A stretch of DNA of 40,642 nt from Dethiobacter sp. (GTDB lineage Bacteria > Bacillota > Dethiobacteria > Dethiobacterales > Dethiobacteraceae), in the NCBI GenBank assembly GCA_020725465.1, contig DYEY01000055.1, positions 1 to 40,642 on the forward strand. Reading direction: 5' to 3'. The notes below the pieces were generated by a model that saw nothing but the letters and a program-made list of their open reading frames with translations, was not told the DNA's origin and made no database searches. Shown piece by piece: positions 1 to 7,549 of the stretch. A program made the position numbers and the translations under genes. The stretch's first letter is position 1. Each line of letters opens with the position of its first letter.

Positions 1-351
1 AGTTTGCGTTTCCGGGCGGAAAAGCGTTGGTTTTGGTTCGCTTCTCTCGCTGCCATCAATCAGCACCTTGATGCTCAGGTGGGTATTCTCGGAGGAACCC
101 TCTTTCTTAAGTTAGGCCTAATTCATAAAGCTGCCTGATTTCCCCTGAACCAGGTCTAAAAAGTGAGTCACCGGCAGGGCTTATTTCATGCTGCCTTTTT
201 TAGAGTTCTGGATGATTATTTTCTTGCTATTGCCATATGAAGCTGTCAAAGAACGATTTGCGGCGATCCCGACTCCCGGAGTTACCATACTCTATTTTTT
301 TTGGGATGGGTTTCCGAGAGTCTTTTTGCAAATAAATCAAAATATTCTGAA
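1..351. other. No recognisable gene at the left edge
   Basis: I see no convincing gene here. The plus strand is open from the first base for about 45 codons to a TGA near base 138, but the peptide matches nothing I recognise and has no visible start. The stretch lies beyond the broken dehydrogenase fragment and may be more degraded sequence. Confidence 0.4.
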
Positions 352-575
352 TTAAGCCTTCACACCACTTCCTTGCCTGAACTGAATTATGGGTCCCGCA
401 CAGGCATATCTAAATTTTTGGATTGCCGCTGTTGAAGGCCTCGGTGGCGATGACTCCCGGGACGATGGCATTAATCGTGATATTGTAGCGCGTAATTTCC
501 AGGCTTCTTTTTCCTGGAGAAAGCGGCGACGCCTTCCTTCCGGGGACTTCAATTAGGTTAACGTATGCCATATAG
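352..575 (-). pseudogene. Remnant of a short-chain dehydrogenase/reductase (FabG-like)
   Basis: Two overlapping minus-strand frames together give the middle of an SDR enzyme. One frame reads RYNITINAIVPGVIATEAF, the segment that follows the catalytic YxxxK helix in 3-oxoacyl-ACP-reductase-type proteins. A neighbouring frame over the preceding bases reads KEGVAAFSRK, the helix itself, so at least one frameshift separates them. The Rossmann-fold N-terminus is absent because the carboxyltransferase gene stops at 580, directly before the fragment. The C-terminal part also fades out. It is probably the relic of an oxidoreductase that once ended the acyl-CoA operon. Confidence 0.65.
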
Positions 576-579
576 TTAC

Positions 580-2118
580 CTAAACCGGCATTACGCCGTG
601 TTTTCGCCACGGTCGCTGACGCTTCTTGTTCCTGGCCAGCGTCAGTGCGTTAATAATGACTTTTCTTGTCTCAGCCGGCTCAATAATATCGTCGATAAAA
701 TGATTGGCCGCGGCAAGATAGGGGCTGATCAGTTTCCTAAAGGCCGCGCAGCGTTCATTCCTCAGTTCTTCCGGATTGTCTGCCTCGAAAATTTCCTTGC
801 GGAAGATGATATTAACCGCGCCTTCCGGCCCCATTACGCTGATTTCGGCGGTAGGCCAGCCAACAATCAGATCCGGTTCGTATTGTTTACCGCACATCAC
901 AAAATACCCGGCCCCGTAAGCCTTGCGCAGGATTACAGTTACCTTCGGCACGGTGGCTTCGGAGACGGCAAAGAGCATCTTTGCTCCGTGACGGATGATC
1001 CCCAGCTTTTCCACACGGGAGCCGATAATGAACCCAGGGACATCCTGCAAAAAGATTAGGGGTACATTGAACGCGTCACAGAGCTGCATAAACCGTGTGG
1101 CCTTATCCGCGGAATCGATGTCCAGAATGCCGCCCCTAACCATGGGCTGGTTGGCCAGGATACCACAGGAGATGCCGTTAAAACGGGCAAAGCCGGTGAT
1201 CAGGTTTTTCGCCCAGCCCGGTTTGATTTCGAAGAAACTGTCCCGGTCAACGATGCTGTAAATTACGTCATACATATTGTAGGGCATCTTCGGGTTATCG
1301 GGCACGATTGAATTGAGTTCTTCACAGAGGCGGTTGGGAGGATCACCCACGTCGATTTCGGGAGGCACATCCTGGTTGTGGGACGGGAGATAGCTCAGAA
1401 ACCTTTTGATGCTCCGGATGCACTCCTCGTCGTTTTCAACTTCCAGGTCCGCCACGCCGCTCTTTGTGCAATGCACCTGCGAGCCGCCCAGCTCCTGTTC
1501 AGAAACGTCCTCGCCAATGGCCGCCTTTACCAGGTGGGGGCCACCAAGGGCCATACTGCTTGTGCCCCTAACCATGGGAACAAAGTCAGACAGTGCCGGA
1601 ATGTAGGCCGTGCCCGCTGCGCCCGGCCCCATCATGGCAGCAACCTGCGGGACCACACCGGACATGATGACTTGGTCGAAGAACAATTTACCGGATTCGG
1701 CGAACTGGGAGCCGGTGCTTTCCTGGATACGGGCGCCCGCCGAGTCAATCAGCCAAATCATGGGCATTCTGTTGTCCAGTGCCCACTGTCGTATGCGCGT
1801 GACTTTTCTTTCCCCAACCTCGCCCATGGAGCCGGCAAGCACCGTGTAATCGTATGCCGCAACGCATGCCAGGCGGCCATCAATATGTCCGAACCCGGTG
1901 ATCACTCCATCAGCCGGCGTATTGCGTGCACTCAGGCTGGGATGGTTGGAATGGGCAAGGACCCCTACTTCATAAAATGTTCCTGCATCGAAAAGCAGGT
2001 CAATCCGCTCACGTGCGGTAAGCTTGCCCTGTTGGTGCTGCTGTGCGATTTTCTCCGGTCCGCCCATCTGCCGGGCGCTTTCCTTTTTACTTCGCAGTTC
2101 GGTGATCCTGTCTGTCAT
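580..2118 (-). CDS. Acyl-CoA carboxylase, carboxyltransferase subunit (PccB/MmdA family)
   Basis: About 512 residues, full length for the propionyl-CoA carboxylase beta/methylmalonyl-CoA decarboxylase alpha family. It transfers the carboxyl group between biotin and an acyl-CoA. Family features include DSAGARIQE, the oxyanion segment GPGAAGTAYIPALSDF in the N-terminal half, and QDVPGFIIG, KAYGAGYFVM and WPTAEISVMGPEGAVNII in the C-terminal half. I chose the ATG at 2118 (MTDRITEL), which follows AAAGG at normal distance; the frame stays open upstream to 2217, but that would overlap the acyl-CoA dehydrogenase gene. It is the last intact gene of the operon and works with the biotin carboxylase and biotin carrier encoded upstream. 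The true substrate (propionyl-, methylcrotonyl- or geranyl-type CoA) cannot be read from motifs alone. Confidence 0.93.
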   Translation of the reverse strand: MTDRITELRSKKESARQMGGPEKIAQQHQQGKLTARERIDLLFDAGTFYEVGVLAHSNHPSLSARNTPADGVITGFGHIDGRLACVAAYDYTVLAGSMGEVGERKVTRIRQWALDNRMPMIWLIDSAGARIQESTGSQFAESGKLFFDQVIMSGVVPQVAAMMGPGAAGTAYIPALSDFVPMVRGTSSMALGGPHLVKAAIGEDVSEQELGGSQVHCTKSGVADLEVENDEECIRSIKRFLSYLPSHNQDVPPEIDVGDPPNRLCEELNSIVPDNPKMPYNMYDVIYSIVDRDSFFEIKPGWAKNLITGFARFNGISCGILANQPMVRGGILDIDSADKATRFMQLCDAFNVPLIFLQDVPGFIIGSRVEKLGIIRHGAKMLFAVSEATVPKVTVILRKAYGAGYFVMCGKQYEPDLIVGWPTAEISVMGPEGAVNIIFRKEIFEADNPEELRNERCAAFRKLISPYLAAANHFIDDIIEPAETRKVIINALTLARNKKRQRPWRKHGVMPV

Positions 2119-2132
2119 ACCCACCATCCTTT

Positions 2133-3275
2133 CTAAATATTCAGCTGCTTGGCAATGATTTCGTGCATGATTTCGTCGGTGCCAGCACCGATCCTGTAGA
2201 GACGCACATCTCGCCAAATCCGCTGAATGGGATACTCCATCATGTACCCGTACCCGCCGTGGACTTGGAGGACAAAATCAGCTGTCTCAAAGGCCACCCT
2301 GGAAGATAGCAGCTTGCACATGGAAATTTCTTTAACCGGGTAATCCTTGTTTTGCACACGATAACCGATATGGTAAACCAACTGGCGCACAGCTTCAATC
2401 TGCGCAGCCAAATCGGCAAAGCGATGGCGGATCACCTGGAACTTGGCAATTGGCTTTTCAAACTGGACTCTTTCCTGCGCATAGCGGATGCCGATTTCCA
2501 AGCATTGCTGGGCAAAGGCGACGGCTCCCGCGGCGGCAATGATTCTTTCGCCCTGCAGCTCCCACATGATGTGGTAAAAGCCCTCGCCCAACCGGCCGAG
2601 TACATTGCTGTGGGGAACGTGGCAGTCGCTAAAGCTTAATTCCGCTGTATCCGAACTGCGCATCCCCAGTTTATCCAGCTTCTTGGAAATTGTAAATCCG
2701 GGTGTGCCTTTTTCCACCAGGAAAAGGGTTACCCCCTGGTAGCCCTTTGACCGCTCGGTTTTCGCCACCACAATGACCACATCGGCCCTAGTCCCGTTGG
2801 TGATGAACATCTTACTGCCGTTAAGCACCCAGTGATCGCCGTCCCGTACGGCATACGTCTGGATACCGGCCACATCGGAGCCTGCGTTCGGTTCGGTGAT
2901 GGCCAGCGCGGTAATGATGTCCCCCTTAACCGCGGGCACCAGGTACTTCTCAAGCTGCTCTTCAGTCCCGAACTGCAGAATGGTGGGAATAACCATTTCC
3001 ATCTGCACCGCCACACCCATGGGCATACCGCCGGCGCCGCAGCGGGCCATCTCTTCGGCGATTACAAGAGAACTATAATAGTCGGCCTCGCTGCCGCCAT
3101 ATTTTTCTGGGCAGCGGATACCCAGTATCCCCAGGTCTCCTAGCTTCTTGAATATTTCCCGTGGGAATTCTCCGGCCTCTTCCCATTCATCCACAAAGGG
3201 AGAGACTTCTTTTTCCACAAACTCGCGCACCACCTTGCGAATTGCCTCATGCTCTTTGGTAAAATAATGGCTCAC
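2133..3275 (-). CDS. Acyl-CoA dehydrogenase
   Basis: A 380-residue flavoprotein of normal family length, expected to introduce an alpha,beta double bond into an acyl-CoA and pass electrons to an electron-transfer flavoprotein. The N-terminal helical domain is followed by the FAD/substrate segment ALAITEPNAGSDVAG, the middle beta domain (GSKMFITNG), and a C-terminal helical domain with QVHGGYGYMMEYPIQRIWRD and a terminal RIGAGTDEIM signature. The GTG at 3275 follows TAGGAGG at a good distance. It lies 21 bases after the biotin carboxylase and 14 bases before the carboxyltransferase gene, so desaturation and carboxylation of one acyl-CoA are probably coupled. It resembles citronellyl-CoA or isovaleryl-CoA dehydrogenases in role by context only. 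Confidence 0.93.
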   Translation of the reverse strand: MSHYFTKEHEAIRKVVREFVEKEVSPFVDEWEEAGEFPREIFKKLGDLGILGIRCPEKYGGSEADYYSSLVIAEEMARCGAGGMPMGVAVQMEMVIPTILQFGTEEQLEKYLVPAVKGDIITALAITEPNAGSDVAGIQTYAVRDGDHWVLNGSKMFITNGTRADVVIVVAKTERSKGYQGVTLFLVEKGTPGFTISKKLDKLGMRSSDTAELSFSDCHVPHSNVLGRLGEGFYHIMWELQGERIIAAAGAVAFAQQCLEIGIRYAQERVQFEKPIAKFQVIRHRFADLAAQIEAVRQLVYHIGYRVQNKDYPVKEISMCKLLSSRVAFETADFVLQVHGGYGYMMEYPIQRIWRDVRLYRIGAGTDEIMHEIIAKQLNI

Positions 3276-3296
3276 TTCCTCAACCTCCTATCTGCA

Positions 3297-4634
3297 CTAT
3301 TGCACCAATAAGCGGGACACCAGGTTGGTATTGTAGCTTCCCTCACGGAAACTACCGTCGCTGAGTATCTTCTGCAGCAACGGGATGTTGGTCTTAATTC
3401 CATCAATCCGTATTTCTCCGAGGGCCGAGATGATCTTTTCCAGCACATGCTCCCTAGTTACACCCCAAACAATCACTTTGGCCAGTAACGGGTCATAAAA
3501 TGCGGATACCTTATATCCCGGTAGTAGGCCGTGGTCAATGCGGAGGCCGTCATCTTCCGGTAAGAACAGAGCCGTTATCACTCCCGGGGACGGACGGAAC
3601 GTCTCAGGATCTTCGGCATAAACTCGGCACTCTATGGCCCAGCCGTCAGCCCTTGGCGTCTCCCTTCCCGACAGTAGTACCCCGGCAGCGATTTTCAGCT
3701 GCTCGTGCACCAAATCCAGGCCTGTGATCATTTCCGTTACCGGATGTTCGACCTGGAGTCGTGTATTCATCTCCAGGAAATAGGGTTCTCTATCCTCGCC
3801 AATGATAAATTCCACCGTACCGGCATTTTCATAGCCGATCGTCTCGGCGCACCGCACGGCCGCCCGGACCAGCTTTTCCCGCAGCAGGTCATCTACAAAA
3901 GGCGAAGGCGCCTCTTCGATAATTTTTTGGTGCCTGCGCTGTACCGAGCATTCCCTTTCATGGAAATGCAGCACGGTGCCCTCTTTGTCGCCCAGAATCT
4001 GAACTTCGATATGCCTGGGATTGACAACGAGCTTTTCGAGATAGACTGCTTCTTTGCCGAAACTAGATTTGGCCCGGAAGCAGCATTCTTTATATAGCCT
4101 AGCCATTTCATCCGGCTTGTGCACGGCCGCCATGCCGATCCCGCCGCCGCCCGCGGCTGCTTTAAGCATGACAGGATAGCCCAGCTCCGCCGCCGCCCTT
4201 AGCGCCTCAACCTCATCGGCCAACGGCTCATTGTGCCCGGGGACCACAGGCACCCCTTTGGCCGACAGCAGCCTGCGCGCGGCCAGCTTGTCTCCCATCA
4301 GCTCGATAGCCTCCGGTGTGGGGCCGATAAAAACCAGGTTGTTTTCCCTGCAAAGGCGGGAGAAATGCGGGTTTTCCGATAATAATCCGTAACCGGGGTG
4401 AATCGCTTCCGCCCTGCTCTCCAGGGCCGCCCGGATAATTTTCCCGGCGTTCAGATAGCTTTTTGAAACCGGGGGCTCACCAAGCGGATAGGCCTCGTCA
4501 GCTATTTTCACATGAAGGGCGTCCGCGTCAGCGTCGGAATACACGGCTACCACAGCAATGCCGAGCTGTTTGCATGTTCTGGCAACCCTAACGGCGATTT
4601 CACCCCTATTGGCAATCAGTATCTTTTTAAACAT
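3297..4634 (-). CDS. Biotin carboxylase subunit of acyl-CoA carboxylase
   Basis: 445 residues, the length of a free-standing biotin carboxylase (AccC type) rather than a fused alpha chain. It carboxylates biotin on the carrier protein with ATP and bicarbonate. The N-terminus KKILIANRGEIAVRVART is canonical; the ATP-grasp domain shows the glycine-rich loop KAAAGGGGIGM, HIEVQILGD, ERECSVQRRHQKIIEE and EMNTRLQVEHPVTEM, which include the catalytic Glu, Arg and metal-binding residues. The carrier domain is encoded separately 11 bases upstream, and acyl-CoA dehydrogenase starts 21 bases downstream, so this is a three-gene carboxylase embedded in a catabolic operon rather than the fatty-acid synthesis enzyme. 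Confidence 0.94.
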   Translation of the reverse strand: MFKKILIANRGEIAVRVARTCKQLGIAVVAVYSDADADALHVKIADEAYPLGEPPVSKSYLNAGKIIRAALESRAEAIHPGYGLLSENPHFSRLCRENNLVFIGPTPEAIELMGDKLAARRLLSAKGVPVVPGHNEPLADEVEALRAAAELGYPVMLKAAAGGGGIGMAAVHKPDEMARLYKECCFRAKSSFGKEAVYLEKLVVNPRHIEVQILGDKEGTVLHFHERECSVQRRHQKIIEEAPSPFVDDLLREKLVRAAVRCAETIGYENAGTVEFIIGEDREPYFLEMNTRLQVEHPVTEMITGLDLVHEQLKIAAGVLLSGRETPRADGWAIECRVYAEDPETFRPSPGVITALFLPEDDGLRIDHGLLPGYKVSAFYDPLLAKVIVWGVTREHVLEKIISALGEIRIDGIKTNIPLLQKILSDGSFREGSYNTNLVSRLLVQ

Positions 4635-4645
4635 ACTTCATCCCT

Positions 4646-4858
4646 CTATTCCAGGATGACGAGGGGATCATCTTCGCCGATAAAATCCCCCTCAGAAACT
4701 TTGATTTCCCTGACAATGCCGCCAATCTCGCTGACCAGGGTGATGATACTTTTCATCGACTCTACGTCGACGACTTCCTGGCCCGGGATAACTTCATCAC
4801 CCACTTTGACCTTGATCTCGGCTATTACGCCGTCGATGTTTGAACAAATCGACTTCAT
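4646..4858 (-). CDS. Biotin carrier (biotinyl/lipoyl attachment domain) protein
   Basis: A 70-residue protein made up of one biotinyl domain. The attachment motif reads VESMKSII, with Lys36 as the predicted biotinylated residue; the usual EAMKM is replaced by ESMKS, so the residue after the lysine is Ser instead of Met. The symmetry-related VGDEVIPGQEVV and EGDFIGEDDPLVIL turns frame the hairpin as expected. A GGAGGAGG ribosome site precedes the ATG. It sits between enoyl-CoA hydratase and biotin carboxylase and must carry CO2 between the carboxylase and the carboxyltransferase of this operon. A lipoylated function is possible in principle, but the neighbours make biotin far more likely. Confidence 0.9.
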   Translation of the reverse strand: MKSICSNIDGVIAEIKVKVGDEVIPGQEVVDVESMKSIITLVSEIGGIVREIKVSEGDFIGEDDPLVILE

Positions 4859-4876
4859 TACGTACCTCCTCCACTG

Positions 4877-5659
4877 TCACTTGCCCTGCCAGCAGGGCTG
4901 CCGCTTTTCCAGGAAAGCCCGGGCACCTTCTGCCAGGTCATCGCTTTTAAAAGAGATGGTCCGCAGGATGTTCAAGTAGCTCGTGGCGTCAGGAACCGGC
5001 ATTTTCTCCGCCTGCAGCGCCGCAAACAGACCCATCCTTACCGCCAGCGGGCTCCTGCCGGCCAGCCTGGATGCCAGATTTAACACTTTTTCATCCAGCT
5101 CCGCAGAGGGGACCACGTCATTAACCAAACCCATCGCCTTTGCCTCCCCGGCATCGAACTGCTCGCCCGTAAGGCTTAGTTCAAGTGCTTTGCGGTAGCC
5201 GACGGCCCTGACCACGAGCGGTAAAATCACAAAAGGGAAAAACCCTAGGTTGATTTCCGTCAGGCCAAACCTGGCATCTTCCGCGGCTACGGCCAGATGG
5301 CACATCGCCGTCAGGCCCACACCGCCGCCCATGGCCAGCCCGTTGACCGCGGCGATTAACGGCTTTTTCATCGTATCACCCAATTGAAAAAGTTCGGTTG
5401 TCTCAACTCCCTCCAGGTAAACCTCCACCGGACTTTTTTGCACAACGGCAGCAAACTCACCGATATCACCGCCTGCACAAAACGCTTTTCCGCCTCCACG
5501 GATAATAACGGCACCGACTCCGTCATCACTATCCGCTTCCTTAAGCACGGCGACCATCTCCGTTACCATCCTGTAGCTTAAAGCATTTCTCACCTGGGGT
5601 CGGTTCAGTGTTACAATCGCGACCCTGTCCGTTTTTTCATAGAGAATATCCTGGTACAA
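4877..5659 (-). CDS. Enoyl-CoA hydratase/isomerase family protein
   Basis: About 260 residues of the crotonase fold. Visible landmarks are VAIVTLNRPQVRNALS, the first oxyanion segment FCAGGDIGEF, and the second glycine block KPLIAAVNGLAMGGGVGL. A Glu (LTEINLGFFP) is present in the catalytic helix region where crotonases often carry one. The frame is open back to 5773, but that would overlap the gene before it; the TTG at 5659 is preferred because AGGGAGG lies eight bases before it, while the GTG at 5665 is too close. In the operon it should hydrate the product of the dehydrogenase or carboxylase, as AtuE or LiuC do in related pathways. Confidence 0.9.
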   Translation of the reverse strand: MYQDILYEKTDRVAIVTLNRPQVRNALSYRMVTEMVAVLKEADSDDGVGAVIIRGGGKAFCAGGDIGEFAAVVQKSPVEVYLEGVETTELFQLGDTMKKPLIAAVNGLAMGGGVGLTAMCHLAVAAEDARFGLTEINLGFFPFVILPLVVRAVGYRKALELSLTGEQFDAGEAKAMGLVNDVVPSAELDEKVLNLASRLAGRSPLAVRMGLFAALQAEKMPVPDATSYLNILRTISFKSDDLAEGARAFLEKRQPCWQGK

Positions 5660-5678
5660 CGCCACACCTCCCTGCAGC

Positions 5679-6011
5679 TTATAGTTCGCTCTCTTCAACC
5701 TCAACCCACATCTTAAGCAGCGCGCTCCCGAAACATTTGCCCAGGTTGTCACTGCGTATGGAACTGGCCGCACCCCCGTTCAGGGCCTCGTACAGGACAT
5801 AGTTCAGCGCGTCGATGTTGGGCATTTCATACCGCACCACTTCACCCCTGGCAAAGTCTCCGAAATGTTTTTTTACCTTTTCGGCTGTAACCTCCCGCAG
5901 CAAGATAGGATAATATTGCGGTTTCCTGGAAATCAGGCCGATGTTGCAAGTGTTTCCTTTGTCGCCCGACCTGCTGCGCGCCAGTTCTTTAAGCCGGATT
6001 TTCACTACCAT
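5679..6011 (-). CDS. AtuA C-terminal-domain-like small subunit
   Basis: A 110-residue protein matching the small domain that ends AtuA proteins of acyclic terpene utilisation (AtuA-like ferredoxin-fold domain). The opening RLKELARSRSGDKGNTCNIGLI is its signature. Here the domain is a separate gene that starts immediately after the stop codon of the larger AtuA-like gene (stop TAG directly followed by ATG), with GGAGGTG at the end of the upstream gene as ribosome site. The two products very likely form one complex. The biochemical role of AtuA is not established; genetic context ties it to acyl-CoA carboxylation pathways. Confidence 0.85.
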   Translation of the reverse strand: MVVKIRLKELARSRSGDKGNTCNIGLISRKPQYYPILLREVTAEKVKKHFGDFARGEVVRYEMPNIDALNYVLYEALNGGAASSIRSDNLGKCFGSALLKMWVEVEESEL

Positions 6012-7379
6012 CTAGTTCACCTCCAGAATCTCCACAACCGGTTTTATTTCTTCTCTGGAGACAAGGGCGGACCAGAGGCCGATCAACTCACGCGCCCGAT
6101 TGCCGCCGAAACTGCCGGCACCGAGGCCAGGAGGGCCGTTAAGTGCAAGGGGCGGGAAAAGCCGGGGAAACAGCTCTGCCTCCCTACGATTTTTCGTCCT
6201 GATGGCCATACGCAGCCCCACTTCTTCCAGGTCGCCGGGTGGTTCGTCCGCCGCGGGCCCGAGCAGAGAATTAACCCCTAGGTATTCCACGACCGTTTCT
6301 TGCGGTTTAATCTGCAGCAGTGCCATTTGCCTGCGGATAATCTCTTCGGCCTTGCGCGCCTTTTTCAACGCATCCGGCCAGGCGTAGCGGACGGTCATCT
6401 CACCGCACCAGCCGTTGCTGTAGCCAATGGAAACTTTAAGTTTTTCGGGCCGGGGCGCCCCTTTGACCTCTGTCACGGATACACGGTTACCGCCCAAATC
6501 TTTCAATCGTACGCTGGTAAAGTCAGCCACTACGTCAGGAGTCACGTATCTTGCCGGGTCGTGTACCTCATAGATTAGCTGCTCGGCGACCGTTTCCCGT
6601 GTCACCAATCCACCGCACCCTTCCGCCTTGGTCAACACGGCGTTACCGTCTTTATCCACTTCGGCGATAGGGTACCCGGGGCGGTGCATATCCGGGACAT
6701 CCCACCAGTCGCCACTGAAGTTCCCCCCGGTGGATTGTGCCGAGCATTCCAGCAAATGCCCCACAACCACACCGGCAGCAACACGGTCCCAGTCGTTCAC
6801 TGCCCAGCCGAATTCGTGAATAAGCGGCGCAAGGAACAGGGCTGTATCGGCACAGCGCCCGGTAATCACCACATCAGCACCTTTGTCCAGGGCTTCAACA
6901 ATGGGCCCGGCGCCAAGATAAACATTGGCGAAGAGGATCTGGTCCCTGCTCAGAGCCGAGAAAGGCTCCCCCGTCTCCAGATTGTCCAGGGGGATACCCC
7001 GTTGCAGGAATTCATCTAAGGAGCCGCTGATGTCGTCACCTTCCACCACGCCGACGCGCAGGCCCCTAATGCCCAGCGCCCGGGCCGCATCAGCGACTTC
7101 CGTGGCCGCTCCCCGGGGATTGAGTCCTCCTGCTGAAGTAATAATTCTGATATTTCGCTGCCTGCATTCCCCAAGTAAAAGATTCATATAGGTCCTGAGA
7201 TCTGGTGTCCAGCCGCCGCCGGCACCGCGATTTTTTAGCTTTTGGAGAATTGCCAGGGTAAGTTCGGCCAGCGCGTCGCAGCATAAAAATGCAACCTCGC
7301 CATGGCGTACCACATCCAAGGCTGGGAAAGGACTGTCTCCCAGAAAACCCTGGCCTGCCCCAATTCGTACCTTTCTCAT
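6012..7379 (-). CDS. AtuA-family protein, large part (DUF1446)
   Basis: About 455 residues of the DUF1446/AtuA family, named from acyclic terpene utilisation in Pseudomonas. Typical features are the start VRIGAGQGFLGDS, the ITSAGGLNPRGAA segment, VVITGRCADTALFLAP and the block around SAQSTGGNFSGDWW. I chose the ATG at 7379, which follows AGGATGAT; the frame is open to 7517 but the added part would span the promoter and terminator described here. It is the first gene of the seven-gene operon. AtuA proteins always travel with an acyl-CoA carboxylase, dehydrogenase and hydratase, which is what follows here. Its reaction is unknown. Confidence 0.88.
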   Translation of the reverse strand: MRKVRIGAGQGFLGDSPFPALDVVRHGEVAFLCCDALAELTLAILQKLKNRGAGGGWTPDLRTYMNLLLGECRQRNIRIITSAGGLNPRGAATEVADAARALGIRGLRVGVVEGDDISGSLDEFLQRGIPLDNLETGEPFSALSRDQILFANVYLGAGPIVEALDKGADVVITGRCADTALFLAPLIHEFGWAVNDWDRVAAGVVVGHLLECSAQSTGGNFSGDWWDVPDMHRPGYPIAEVDKDGNAVLTKAEGCGGLVTRETVAEQLIYEVHDPARYVTPDVVADFTSVRLKDLGGNRVSVTEVKGAPRPEKLKVSIGYSNGWCGEMTVRYAWPDALKKARKAEEIIRRQMALLQIKPQETVVEYLGVNSLLGPAADEPPGDLEEVGLRMAIRTKNRREAELFPRLFPPLALNGPPGLGAGSFGGNRARELIGLWSALVSREEIKPVVEILEVN

Positions 7380-7418
7380 TACATCATCCTCCGACTGACC
7401 AGACTTGACTCTACATAA

Positions 7419-7434
7419 AGCAAGAATTATACCA
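7419..7434 (-). promoter_or_regulatory. Predicted sigma-54 (-24/-12) promoter of the AtuA operon
   Basis: On the minus strand TGGTATAATTCTTGCT fits the sigma-54 pattern: GG and GC separated by exactly ten bases, with TTGC at the -12 element. It lies about 40 bases before the AtuA start, downstream of the gene for a sigma-54 activator. The -24 element (TGGTAT instead of TGGCAC) is imperfect, which lowers confidence. Confidence 0.65.
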
Positions 7435-7442
7435 AACCTTGC

Positions 7443-7475
7443 AAAAAACAAAAAGCCTTTGGTAAAGGGCTTTTT
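7443..7475 (-). terminator. Rho-independent terminator after the CBS-PAS activator gene
   Basis: The minus strand has AAAAAGCC, a ten-base loop, GGCTTTTT and then GTTTTTT. It separates the activator gene from the operon it probably controls, so the operon must use its own promoter just downstream. Confidence 0.75.
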
Positions 7476-7525
7476 CATCAGGCCGGCAATTATTAAGGTG
7501 TCCGCGTTCTTGTACAATCGGTTTT

Positions 7526-7549
7526 AAGTGTACGAATATTCAGACACTT
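7526..7549. promoter_or_regulatory. Imperfect palindrome, likely upstream activator site
   Basis: A 24-base imperfect dyad starts immediately after the stop codon of the activator: outer arms AAGTGT and ACACTT, inner GAAT/ATTC, 10 of 12 pairs matching. It is about 105 bases upstream of the predicted -24/-12 promoter, a usual distance for an enhancer-type site of a sigma-54 activator. Confidence 0.5.

Noticed and set aside
565-1059. Long plus-strand open frame (164 codons) opposite the carboxyltransferase gene
   Set aside because: It lies antisense to strongly conserved coding sequence, has no ribosome site, and its peptide matches nothing.
1378-2136. 252-codon plus-strand open frame
   Set aside because: Shadow of the carboxyltransferase gene; GC-rich coding DNA commonly leaves open frames on the opposite strand.
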